A DNA stretch of 64,000 nucleotides, from contig NZ_BOPB01000018.1 of NCBI RefSeq assembly GCF_016863535.1, positions 35,727 to 99,726 of the forward strand, given 5' to 3'. The stretch is from Micromonospora lutea (GTDB lineage: Bacteria > Actinomycetota > Actinomycetes > Mycobacteriales > Micromonosporaceae). Below the pieces are notes generated by a model. It worked only from the letters and a program-made list of their open reading frames with translations, did not search any database and had not been told where the DNA came from. Position numbers and translations under genes: made by a program. This document shows positions 41,442-50,138 of the stretch, one piece after another (position 1 is the stretch's first letter; each line of letters begins with the position of its first letter).

Positions 41442-42700
41442 ACCAGCACTCCGGCCTGCCGGGCCGGCACCGGTCGACAGCTGATCGGCAGCTGGGTGAC
41501 GCCGTTGATGAAGTTGGAGCGGAGGTGGACCACCGGCCCGGCCACCTCGAAGCCGTCGAGCTGCCCGATCATCTCCTCCAGGAGGATCCGCAGCACGGAC
41601 TGGGCCGGCGGTGCGCCGATGCAGCGGTGCACGCCCACGCCGAACGCGAGATGGGGGTTGACGGCGCGGGCCGGGTCGAACCGGTAGGGATCGGTGAAGA
41701 TCCGTTCGTCGCGGTTGGCCGCGCCGATCCAGGCGGCGACGAGTTCTCCCGGCCCCAGGTCGACCTCACCGAGCCGGACCGGGGCGAGAGTCCGGCGGAG
41801 CAGGTGGTTGGTCGGCGAGGCCCACCGCAGGGCTTCCTCGACGGCGCGCGGGACCAGGTCGGGCCGGGCGCGCACCGTGTGCCATGCCTCGGGCCGTTCG
41901 GCCAGCGCCAGCACCAGGTGGGCGGCGACCTGTGGGGTCGTGGTGACCGCCCCCATGACAAAGCTGTAGCAGTTCAGCAGCACCTCCTGCTGGTCGAGCC
42001 GGCGCCCGCCCACGTCGAGGCGGAGCAGCTCGGAGACGACATCGTCCTGCGGGCGGCGTCGACGGTCGCGGATCACCTCGTTCAGGACGGTGAAGAGCTC
42101 CAGGTGGGCGCGGTGCAGGGTCGCGCTCGCCGAACCCGTCGCGTACGCCGGGTCGTCCGGCGCGACCCCGGCCATCGCCCACCGGGACACGTCGGACCAG
42201 GCCGACTCGGGAATGCCGATGATATCGCCGGCGGCTGCCATCGGCAGGGCCAAGGTCAGCTCGGTCCAGTCGGTCACCCCGCCGCCCGCGAGCCGGTCGC
42301 GGACGATCCGGCGGATACGGTCGCGGACCCGGGGCGCGTGGCGACGGGCCGCGTGCATGGACATCAGCGGGATGGTGGGTTGGCGGACCCGGGTGTGGCG
42401 GGGTCGGTCCATCAGGTTGATGGTGCGGCCCCCGGCCGGGTCGCCGCCGGTGACGGCGAGGATGGTGCCGTGCTCGGAGCCGTAGTTCTCGTCGTCGAGG
42501 AGCACCGCCGTGACGTCGTCGTATCGGGTGACCGACCAGAAGGTGCTGCCGTCGGGGGTCTGCTGCGCCCACATCGGCGCCTGGTCGCGCAACAGCCGCC
42601 AGGCCCCGTGCTGCGAGGAGTCGACGTAGCGTTGGGGGTCGTACAGGTCGATGGTGTCGAGTGTGGGCGGCGGGGTGCTCGCCGGTTCCGCCATCCGCAT
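41438..42700 (-). CDS. Cytochrome P450 (copy 2)
   Basis: 420 aa from ATG at 42698-42700, preceded by GAGGAAGG 14 nt after the previous gene; the long open frame upstream is a shadow of copy 3. Haem motif AFGVGVHRCIG (Cys360), ExxR in AVEEALRWASPTNHLLRRTL, I-helix FVMGAVTTTPQV. It is most similar to copy 3 in layout (TLDTIDLYDPQRYVDSSQHG). Together with copies 1 and 3 it forms a triplicated set serving the NRPS. Confidence 0.9.
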   Translation of the reverse strand: MRMAEPASTPPPTLDTIDLYDPQRYVDSSQHGAWRLLRDQAPMWAQQTPDGSTFWSVTRYDDVTAVLLDDENYGSEHGTILAVTGGDPAGGRTINLMDRPRHTRVRQPTIPLMSMHAARRHAPRVRDRIRRIVRDRLAGGGVTDWTELTLALPMAAAGDIIGIPESAWSDVSRWAMAGVAPDDPAYATGSASATLHRAHLELFTVLNEVIRDRRRRPQDDVVSELLRLDVGGRRLDQQEVLLNCYSFVMGAVTTTPQVAAHLVLALAERPEAWHTVRARPDLVPRAVEEALRWASPTNHLLRRTLAPVRLGEVDLGPGELVAAWIGAANRDERIFTDPYRFDPARAVNPHLAFGVGVHRCIGAPPAQSVLRILLEEMIGQLDGFEVAGPVVHLRSNFINGVTQLPISCRPVPARQAGVLV

Positions 42701-42714
42701 GGCCAGCGCCTTCC

Positions 42715-43959
42715 TCAGTGCCGTGGGATGCCCTGCACGGGCATCGAGACGAGTCCGTTTATCCAGTTCGACTGAAGGTGGACCAGCGGTCCGACCCGGT
42801 CGAACCGGGTGTATGCGGCGGCCAGTTCCTCGAAGAGGATGGACAGGGCCAACCGCGACGACGGTGCTCCGATGCAGTAGTGCGGGCCGCCACCGAAGCC
42901 GAGGTGACGGTTCGGCGAGCGGTGGATGTCGAAGGTGAACGGGTCGGTGAAGACCGCCGAGTCCCGGTTGGCTGACGCGATCCATGCGACCACCCAGTCG
43001 CCCTTGGGGATCGACACGCCACCGATGCTGGTATCCGCGGTGACCCGACGGACCAGGTGGTGCGTCGGCGAGGTCCACCGGACGCCCTCCTCGACCAGTC
43101 CCGCGACGGCGGCGGGGTCGGTGGTGAGCTGCGCCCACACGTCGGGCCGGTCGACGAGCGCGAGCAGGGTGTGGCTGGCCACGTGGGGCGTGGTGGTGTT
43201 GGCGCCCAGGATGAAGCTGTAGCAGTTGAGCAGGATCCGCCAGTCCTGCACCGGCGCCTCCCGGTCGTCGAGGGCGTCGAGCGAGATCAGTACGGAGATC
43301 AGGTCCTGTCGCGGAGACCGTCGCCGGTCCTGGATTAGCTCGCGGAAGCACGCGAACAACTCGTGGTGGGCGATTCGCAGGGTCCGGGCCGGTGTCGACG
43401 CGAGCGCGTACTCCGGGTCGTCGGGCGCGATGCAGGCCGCCGCCCAGATGGCGATGTCGTCCCAGTAACGCTCGGGAACGCCCATCAGCTCCCCGGCGAT
43501 GATCATCGGCAGTCGCCGCATCAACCGCGCGAAGTCCTGCTCACCGTCGTGACAGGGGGCGATGAGGTCGCGTACCCGCTCCCGGATCCGAGGGGCGCGA
43601 TCCCGTACGACAGCGTGGCCGAGCGCCCGCATCGTCGGGCCACGGACCGTCCCGTGCCGCGGCGGGTCCATCAGGGTGATGGTCTGCCCGCCCGCCGCGT
43701 CGCCGACGCCGACCGAGGCGAGGATCGTCCCCTCCTGCGAGCTGAAGGTCTGATGGTCCTTGATGACGGTCTCGCAGTCCGCGTGCCGGGTGACGCACCA
43801 GAAGCCGGTCGCCCCCGGGCGGTCGTGGAACCACACCGGGGCGTTCTGCCGCAGGGTCCGCCAGGTCGCGTGCTGGTCGGCCGTCTGGTAGGCGGCCGGG
43901 TCGTACAGCTCGATGTCACCGAGCTCGACAAGCGCCCGGGGGGTGGCGCTCAGCTCCAT
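42715..43959 (-). CDS. Cytochrome P450 (copy 3)
   Basis: 414 aa. Haem motif GFGGGPHYCIG (Cys362), ExxR in LVEEGVRWTSPTHHLVRRVT, I-helix FILGANTTTPHV. The N-terminus (ELGDIELYDPAAYQTADQHA) parallels copy 2. The start overlaps the end of the A-PCP gene by 10 bp, so the adenylation protein and this P450 are made together. A likely role is oxidation of the aminoacyl group loaded on that PCP. Confidence 0.9.
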   Translation of the reverse strand: MELSATPRALVELGDIELYDPAAYQTADQHATWRTLRQNAPVWFHDRPGATGFWCVTRHADCETVIKDHQTFSSQEGTILASVGVGDAAGGQTITLMDPPRHGTVRGPTMRALGHAVVRDRAPRIRERVRDLIAPCHDGEQDFARLMRRLPMIIAGELMGVPERYWDDIAIWAAACIAPDDPEYALASTPARTLRIAHHELFACFRELIQDRRRSPRQDLISVLISLDALDDREAPVQDWRILLNCYSFILGANTTTPHVASHTLLALVDRPDVWAQLTTDPAAVAGLVEEGVRWTSPTHHLVRRVTADTSIGGVSIPKGDWVVAWIASANRDSAVFTDPFTFDIHRSPNRHLGFGGGPHYCIGAPSSRLALSILFEELAAAYTRFDRVGPLVHLQSNWINGLVSMPVQGIPRH

Positions 43960-45767
43960 CGTGCCGCCTCCGGTGTCCGTGCCGACCGGGTGCCGACCAG
44001 GTCGGCCAGGTCGCGTGGGGTCGGGCCGCCGAAGAACTCCCCCGCGCTGATCTCCACGCCGACGCTCCGGAGGCGCTCGAGGAGCCAGACGCTGCGCAGC
44101 GAGTCACCCCCGAGTTCGAAGAAGTCGTCGTCGACGCCGACCTGATCGAGTTCGAGAACCTCGGCGCAGACCTCGCAGAGCAGCCGTTGCAGGTCGGTGG
44201 CGGGCGCGCAGTAGTCCGGCAGGTTGGCCAGGTCGGCACGGGCGGTCCAGGGCGCGGGCAGCCGGGACCGGTCCGGCTTGCCGTTGGGGTCCAGCGGCGG
44301 GTCGTCGAGGAGAACCAGGGTCGCCGGCATCAGGTAGCCGGGCAGCCGCTCGCCGAGCCAGGCCCGCAGGGCGAAGGTGTTGACCTGCCGGCCCGGGTGG
44401 GGCACCGCGTAGGCGGCGATCCGCTTCTCCTCGGCACTGGTGCTGACCGCCACCGAGAGAGCATCGGCCAGGTCCGGGTGGCGCCGCAGCACCGCCTCGA
44501 TCTCGCCCAGCTCGACCCGGAAGCCGCGGATCTTGACCTGCCGGTCGAGCCGTCCGTGGAAGTCGAGGGCACCGTCGGGACGGCGGGCGCCCCGGTCACC
44601 GGTGCGGTACATGCGCCGGCCGGGCTCGGGGCTGAACGGATCCGGCAGGAAATGCTCGGCGGTCAGCTCCGGCCGACCGTGGTAACCGCGGGCGACCCCG
44701 ACGCCGCCGAGGAAGATCTCGCCGATCTCGCCGTCGGGGACCGGCCGCAGCTGCGGGTCGAGCACCCGCCAGTGCATGCCGGCCAGGGGGGTCCCGATCG
44801 GCACCCGGTCGCCTGGGGGCGCGGTGACGGCGTGCAGGGAGGCGAAGACGGTCGTCTCGGTCGGTCCGTAGGCGGCGTAGAGCCGGGTCCGGCCAGTGGC
44901 CTCGGCCACGTACTCCGGCGACAGCACGTCACCACCGGTGATCAGGCATCCGACGCTGTCCAGGGCGGCCGGGTCGTAGCGGACGATCAGGTGGAACAGG
45001 CCGGTGGTCAGGAAGAGCCAGTCGGGCCGCCAACGGCGTATCTGGGCGGCGAGCTCGGCGATACCCACGACGGTCGTGTCGAACAGCACCAGCGTCCCGC
45101 CCCGGCACAGCGCTCCCCAGATCTCAAAGGTCGAGGCATCGAATGAGGTCGGCGCGAGCTGGGCCACCACATCGCCCGGCGCGACGGCGATCCGTGGTTC
45201 GGCGGTGACCAGCTCGGTGACGCTGGCGTGGTCGACCACCACCCCCTTGGGGCGGCCGGTGGACCCGGAGGTGTAGATCAGGTACGCGGTGCCGTCCGGC
45301 GTCGCGTCGACCGGAGGCGTGCGCACGCCGTCGGCTGGGTCGTACGAGTCCTGGTCATCGATGCGGAGCACGGGTGGCGAGTCGGCGGGCAGCTTGTCGG
45401 CGTGGGCGGCGTCGGTGACCACCAGGGCGGCGTGGGAGTCGGTGAGGATGAACCGTTGCCGCTCGACGGGGTAGGCCGGATCCAGCGGCACGTAGTACCC
45501 GCCGGCCCGCAGCACCGCGAGCATCGTCACGACCAGCTCCGGGCCCCGGGGCAGCACGACCGCCACCGCCGTCTCGGGGCGTACCCCGTGCTCGGCCAGC
45601 AGCGCGGCGAGCTGGTCGGCGCGGGCGGACAGTTCGCCGTAGCGCATCTCGTCCGCCCCGTAGCGGATCGCGGGCGCGTCGGGGGCGACGTGCACCCAGT
45701 GCGCGACGAGCTGCGTGATGGTCGTCCGCAGATCAGGCCGGACGGGCTGGGGAAGCAAGCTGGTCAC
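43950..45767 (-). CDS. Stand-alone NRPS adenylation-PCP didomain protein
   Basis: 605 aa. The A domain has A3 YLIYTSGSTGRPKG, A5 AAYGPTETT, A7 MYRTGDRGA, A8 GRLDRQVKIRGFRVELGEIE and A10 DPNGKPDRSRL; the PCP has LGGDSL with Ser556. All catalytic motifs are intact. By eye the substrate pocket reads D-A-F-F-I-G-A-V, nearest to aliphatic (Val/Ile-like) codes; this is a low-confidence call. There is no condensation domain, so the loaded amino acid must be modified (three P450s follow) and/or passed in trans, for example to the carrier behind the dead A domain of the large NRPS. Confidence 0.92.
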   Translation of the reverse strand: MTSLLPQPVRPDLRTTITQLVAHWVHVAPDAPAIRYGADEMRYGELSARADQLAALLAEHGVRPETAVAVVLPRGPELVVTMLAVLRAGGYYVPLDPAYPVERQRFILTDSHAALVVTDAAHADKLPADSPPVLRIDDQDSYDPADGVRTPPVDATPDGTAYLIYTSGSTGRPKGVVVDHASVTELVTAEPRIAVAPGDVVAQLAPTSFDASTFEIWGALCRGGTLVLFDTTVVGIAELAAQIRRWRPDWLFLTTGLFHLIVRYDPAALDSVGCLITGGDVLSPEYVAEATGRTRLYAAYGPTETTVFASLHAVTAPPGDRVPIGTPLAGMHWRVLDPQLRPVPDGEIGEIFLGGVGVARGYHGRPELTAEHFLPDPFSPEPGRRMYRTGDRGARRPDGALDFHGRLDRQVKIRGFRVELGEIEAVLRRHPDLADALSVAVSTSAEEKRIAAYAVPHPGRQVNTFALRAWLGERLPGYLMPATLVLLDDPPLDPNGKPDRSRLPAPWTARADLANLPDYCAPATDLQRLLCEVCAEVLELDQVGVDDDFFELGGDSLRSVWLLERLRSVGVEISAGEFFGGPTPRDLADLVGTRSARTPEAARWS

Positions 45768-45839
45768 GATTCACCGCCAAGGGGTCGTGGGGCACCGGGC
45801 AGAGTGTCGGCGAGGGGCAGGCGGGGGACGGATGCCGGG

Positions 45840-48179
45840 TCACCATTGCCGGGTCACCGCGGCCAGGGTCTGGACGGCCGGCCCGATGGCACCGGTGACG
45901 TCGTCGGGCATCGGTGCGTCGAGGGCAGCCGACGGCAACTGCGCGCTCTGGGCCAGCAGCCGTACCCGCAGCGGGGAATCGGTCGGGACGTCGAGCTGGA
46001 CCTCGGTGCCCTCGACGGGCGCGCCGACGACGGTGAACCCCCACTGCCAGCCGACGTCAGACGGGCGGTTGACGCCGCCGGCGAGCGGTCGCCCGGCGAC
46101 CCGGGCGGCGCGGACCTCGCCGTCGACGTACACGCCGATGCGGTTGGCGGCGGCGTCGGTGCTACCCACGCGGACTGTGACCGTCCGGGTGGTGCCGGCG
46201 GTGCGGTCCGCGACGACGGTGGACCACGGCTCGACCACCGGAACGACCCGGGCTGGGCCACTGCGGTAGGCCGGCGAGTAGAGCAGCGGCAGCGATCCGT
46301 CGGGGGCGGTCGGTCGGCCGCCGACGTAGCGGTCGACGAAGGTGTTCGGTGCGGGGTAGGGGCTCAGCCAGGTAGCGATGCCGGCATCGGCATCCCAGGA
46401 GTAGATGAGCGACACCTGCCGGGGGTGCCGGTCGTCGACGGGGTCGGTGACCGCGTCACCGACGCCGACGACCAGTCCCGACCCCGCCAGCAGCGCGACC
46501 GCCGCGACGCGCAGCCGACGTACGGCGCGCCGCTTCGGTGCCTCACCACCGTCGGCCCGCCCGACCGGTGCCTGCCCCGGACCGGCGCGCGGATCGAGCA
46601 GGACGGTGACCGCTGCCACCAGGAGGCCGAGCACGGCCATCGGTACGGCGACCAGGGAGAGCCCGGTCGTCGGAAAGAGCAGCAGCGTCGGCGGCAGCCA
46701 GGTCGCGAGCGTCACGGCCGCCGCAGCCGCCCCGGCGAGCCACCGCCGGTGGACGCCGCCCCGGTGGTCGACCGCGAGGGCGACGGTCCCCGCGCCGGCG
46801 GGTAGCAGGAAAAGGTAAGCGGCGCCGGGGGCGACGATGAGGGCGGTGGCACCGACCACGGTGGCGAGGACGAGCCCGGCGGCGAGTAGTTCGGGTCCGC
46901 GCGCTGCGCGGCGCACCAGGCTGGTGACGGCGAGGGCGATCGCGGCGGCGGCGACCGCGAAGCCGGTGTACGCCAGGAGGGGCGTGTAGGGGTCACCGAG
47001 TACGAAACCGACCAGGTCGGGCCGCAGGCGTATCGCCGTCCACCAGCCGGCGGTCCCGGCCAGACCGGCGGCCAGCGGCACGCCGATCAAACCGGCGGCG
47101 GCGAGCGCCACCCGGCTGGCCCGGAGCTGTCCGCGCCGGGCGGCGACGACGACGGCCGACGCCACGAGACCTGCTGCCAGCAGCCCCAGACCGTACGCCG
47201 CCGTGGTGGGCAGCACGACGAGCCGGTCGAAGACCGGGAAGTAGGTTGAAGGACCAGCACCGAGTACGGCGGGCAGATCGGTGCGCGCGAGTCGGCGTAC
47301 CGCCGGCAGCACGGAGTCTCCCATGTCCTGCAGGGTCGCCGGGTCGACGGCGGACAGATCGTCGCGAGCGGTGTCGTAGCGGGCTGAACCCCTTACGGGA
47401 GCGACGTTCATGCCGGTGTAGCCGGCGGCCCGGAACACGCTGAAATCAGTCTCGTGGGGGAGGAGCCGGTAGACGAGCTCCGCGAGAGAGGTGGCCACGG
47501 CGGAGTTGCCGTCAAGCGCCCGGGCCATCGCGAGGTTGTCGTCACCACTTTCGAACATCACGACCGGGCCGGACTGCCCGCGTGACTCCAGGTTGACGAT
47601 CGCGGTTGAGGCCGGGTCCGGCAGCAGCCCCGTGTCGAGTGCCGCTGCGGCGCCGAGCAGCCCCGCCTCCTCACCGTCGGTGAATATCAGGCGGACGTCG
47701 TTGGCCGGGGGCGGGCCGGCGAGGAGGGCTCGCGCGATCTCCAGGGCGGTGGCGAGACCCAGGCCGTTGTCCGAGGCGCCGGGGCCACCGGGCACCGAGT
47801 CGTAGTGCGCGACGAGCACGACGGTTCCCCGCGCGTCCCGGCCGGGAATCGTGGCGGACAGGTTCTGTACCCGTCCACAAGCAGGTTCGACGGGACCGGG
47901 ACGGCAGACGTCGGCGACGTGTCTGGTCGGGCTGACGCCGAGGCCGGTGAGAGTATGGGCCAGGTAATCGCGGGCCGCCTCGGCGCCGGGGCTGCCGGTG
48001 GGACGGGGGGCGGTGGCGACGGCTCGGATGTGGGCCATCGCGCGCTCGGCGGAGAACTGGTCGTTGGGCGCCGAGGGCGGCATCGGCCCCGGGGTCGCCA
48101 CGGACGCCAACGCGGACCAAGCGGCGGCCAGCAGCAGACCGGCACCCACCACGGGGGCGCCCCGCGACACCTTCAGCAC
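45840..48179 (-). CDS. M28 family membrane-anchored zinc aminopeptidase
   Basis: 779 aa from GTG at 48177-48179, preceded by GAGGAGG; the longer frame is discounted. An N-terminal hydrophobic segment (VVGAGLLLAAAWSALASVAT) is followed by the M28 domain: VAHYDSVPGGPGASDNGLG, FTDGEEAGLLGAAAAL and the later His in LLPHETDFSVF supply the metal ligands. The C-terminal half has several TM helices and a final beta-rich domain. M28 peptidases in biosynthetic loci may trim or inactivate the peptide outside the cell (maturation or self-protection). It ends the cluster's left arm, 72 nt before the A-PCP gene on the same strand. Confidence 0.85.
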   Translation of the reverse strand: MLKVSRGAPVVGAGLLLAAAWSALASVATPGPMPPSAPNDQFSAERAMAHIRAVATAPRPTGSPGAEAARDYLAHTLTGLGVSPTRHVADVCRPGPVEPACGRVQNLSATIPGRDARGTVVLVAHYDSVPGGPGASDNGLGLATALEIARALLAGPPPANDVRLIFTDGEEAGLLGAAAALDTGLLPDPASTAIVNLESRGQSGPVVMFESGDDNLAMARALDGNSAVATSLAELVYRLLPHETDFSVFRAAGYTGMNVAPVRGSARYDTARDDLSAVDPATLQDMGDSVLPAVRRLARTDLPAVLGAGPSTYFPVFDRLVVLPTTAAYGLGLLAAGLVASAVVVAARRGQLRASRVALAAAGLIGVPLAAGLAGTAGWWTAIRLRPDLVGFVLGDPYTPLLAYTGFAVAAAAIALAVTSLVRRAARGPELLAAGLVLATVVGATALIVAPGAAYLFLLPAGAGTVALAVDHRGGVHRRWLAGAAAAAVTLATWLPPTLLLFPTTGLSLVAVPMAVLGLLVAAVTVLLDPRAGPGQAPVGRADGGEAPKRRAVRRLRVAAVALLAGSGLVVGVGDAVTDPVDDRHPRQVSLIYSWDADAGIATWLSPYPAPNTFVDRYVGGRPTAPDGSLPLLYSPAYRSGPARVVPVVEPWSTVVADRTAGTTRTVTVRVGSTDAAANRIGVYVDGEVRAARVAGRPLAGGVNRPSDVGWQWGFTVVGAPVEGTEVQLDVPTDSPLRVRLLAQSAQLPSAALDAPMPDDVTGAIGPAVQTLAAVTRQW

Positions 48180-48836
48180 GACCACCTCCTCGCTGAGCGC
48201 GCCGACACCCAGCCTGCCGGATCGCCGTGTGGTCACATTGTCTAGCAGAACAATTTAGGCCGCGCAATGGTCTCGGAACGCTTCTCGGAAACGGCGTTCC
48301 GCATTGACTTTCATTGAAGAGTGAGATATTCCTGCGGCCCCGCGAGCCGTCGTAGCGTACCGTGAGCAATCGACCCCGTGGTGTGATTTCGCCGCTCCGG
48401 GCAGAAATTTGGGAGGGGGGCAAACTTAACGCCGATGGTGCGTTGCCAGACCCATCCGGTGGGGCTACTCTACGCCAATGTCGCTGCTGGGACCCCGCTC
48501 GACGCTGCGCCGTTTTTCGTCTTATGTGCAGGTAGCATGGCTACCCCGTCGCCCTTCGGGGTGGCTCGCTGTCGTCGTCGCGCCGGTGCCTGAAGTGGCG
48601 ACCGCGGGCCATGAGGAGCGGACTCCCAAAGATTGGCATAAATGTGCCAATTTGAATCCAGTTAACGGTTGCGGGCAATCTGCCGACCGCGACGTGGCCT
48701 TCTCCGCTCCGCCCGTCGCGCAGCTAATGATCTTTTTGTCCAGGCTGCGACTACGGACACCCGAATTCCGGCGGGAACCATTCCTGGGCACCCGCGGCGC
48801 GCAGGCCCCGAATCATCCGGTCCGAGGAGGAAAGTC
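48180..48836. promoter_or_regulatory. Divergent promoter region of the NRPS locus
   Basis: This is a 657-bp gene-free interval between the two arms. It holds two dyads that could be operators: GGAACGC/GCGTTCC with 12-bp spacer at 48275-48300 and ATTGGCA/TGCCAAT with 6-bp spacer at 48632-48651. A short hairpin (CCCCG/CGGGG) lies near 48543-48560. It is the AT-richest part of the right half. No regulator gene is found in the window, so the controlling protein is elsewhere. Confidence 0.5.
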
Positions 48837-50138
48837 ATAGCCCCGGCAGGAGCCACCGCGGACAAGGTGGGCACCGGGCCGTCCGCCGACGCGCCCTCGT
48901 CTCGCGGCCGGGGCTTCGGCTTCCTGCTCGCCGGGCAGTCCGTCTCGGCCCTCGGTGACGCGTTCGCCAACGTGGCCATGCCGCTGCTCGTTCTGGCCAG
49001 CACCGGATCGGCCACCCAGATGGGTGTGGTCGCCGGGCTTTCCATGGTGGCGCAGTTGGTCGGTGGTGTCCTGGCCGGACCGATCGTCGACCAGGTCGAC
49101 CGGCGACGGCTGTTGATGGCCTGCGACTGGGCGCAGTTCGCCCTCGCCGGCTCGGTTCCGCTGGTCTGGTGGTTCGCCCCGGCGTCCGTCTGGGACCGGT
49201 ACGGCATCTGGCTCATCTACGCCGTGGTGGTGGCCAGCAGCATCGCGGTGAGCCTCTCCACGGTCGGCCTGCGAGCGATCATGCCGCAGATCGTCGGCCG
49301 GGACCGCCTGGTGCGTGCCAACGGGCAACTGATCACCCTCGGTGAGGTGGCGTACGGTATCGGGCCCGCGCTCGCCGGAGTCGTCATCGCGGCGACCAGT
49401 GAGGCCGACGCGATCGGCATCAACGCCCTGACCTTCGGGGTGTCGGCGCTCGCCTGGGCCTTCGTCCGGCCGCGTATCGCCGCCCGGATCACTGCCGGCG
49501 CCGTCGACGAGTCCACCCCGGTACCCCTGGCCGGGCGCCTCGCCGGCCTCCGGTTCATCCTGGCCCACCCCTTCCTGCGGCACCTGGTCGCCCTCGAACT
49601 GGTCAACGGCATGCTCATCGCCGGCACCACCATGCTGTTCATCTACTACCTGCGTACCGATCTCGGTGTCGGCAGTGGTCAGATCGGCCTGTTGCTGAGC
49701 CTGGCCAGCGTCGGTGCGATCCTGGCGGCGGTCAGCACCGGCGCGCTGCGGCGACTCCTCGGCGTCGGACGGGCGTGGCTGCTGAGTGTGGCCGTGCAGG
49801 GGGTCGCGCTGGCCACCGTCAGCCTCGGCGGTTCGATCTGGATGGTGGCCCCGCTCGCCGTCGTCTTCGCGTACGGGCAGGTGGTGGCCGCGATCCTTGG
49901 CACCACACTGCGGCAGGAGGTGACCCCCGACCCGCTGCTGGGACGGGTGTCGGCCGCCGTGCTGACCGTCTTCCTCGCCACCGAGGCGCTGGGCATCGTC
50001 CTGGTCAGCGCCGCGGCCGACCGGTTCGCCACGACCACGGTCTTCGTCGTGGTCGGGCTGCTCAACCTCCTGGTGGCGCTGGCCGGTCTCGGCACCCCGC
50101 TGTGGCGCACACGGTCGGCACGTCAGGAGGCATCGTGA
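48837..50138 (+). CDS. MFS transporter (probable peptide exporter)
   Basis: About 433 aa with ~12 TM helices (FGFLLAGQSVSALGDAFANV at the start, MGVVAGLSMVAQLVGGVLAG, LGRVSAAVLTVFLATEALGI). This MFS type resembles exporters and self-resistance pumps of NRPS clusters. A strong GAGGAGG at 48824-48830 points, six bases on, to an ATA codon (48837) in frame; no ATG/GTG/TTG is at that spot. GTG 48867 is the nearest standard start but has no ribosome site. Its stop overlaps the next gene's start (GTGA). Substrate inferred from context. Confidence 0.85.
   Translation: MAPAGATADKVGTGPSADAPSSRGRGFGFLLAGQSVSALGDAFANVAMPLLVLASTGSATQMGVVAGLSMVAQLVGGVLAGPIVDQVDRRRLLMACDWAQFALAGSVPLVWWFAPASVWDRYGIWLIYAVVVASSIAVSLSTVGLRAIMPQIVGRDRLVRANGQLITLGEVAYGIGPALAGVVIAATSEADAIGINALTFGVSALAWAFVRPRIAARITAGAVDESTPVPLAGRLAGLRFILAHPFLRHLVALELVNGMLIAGTTMLFIYYLRTDLGVGSGQIGLLLSLASVGAILAAVSTGALRRLLGVGRAWLLSVAVQGVALATVSLGGSIWMVAPLAVVFAYGQVVAAILGTTLRQEVTPDPLLGRVSAAVLTVFLATEALGIVLVSAAADRFATTTVFVVVGLLNLLVALAGLGTPLWRTRSARQEAS

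Noticed and set aside
40544..42775. 743-codon plus-strand frame across the P450 genes
   Set aside because: Antisense shadow with no motif; P450 haem motifs are on the minus strand.
42701..43351. N-terminal extension of P450 copy 2
   Set aside because: The extension is an alternate-frame reading of P450 copy 3; a ribosome site and ATG at 42700 give a normal-length P450.
48478..48840. 120-codon plus-strand frame ahead of the MFS gene
   Set aside because: No motif, and it lies over the candidate operator and the MFS ribosome site; treated as promoter DNA.
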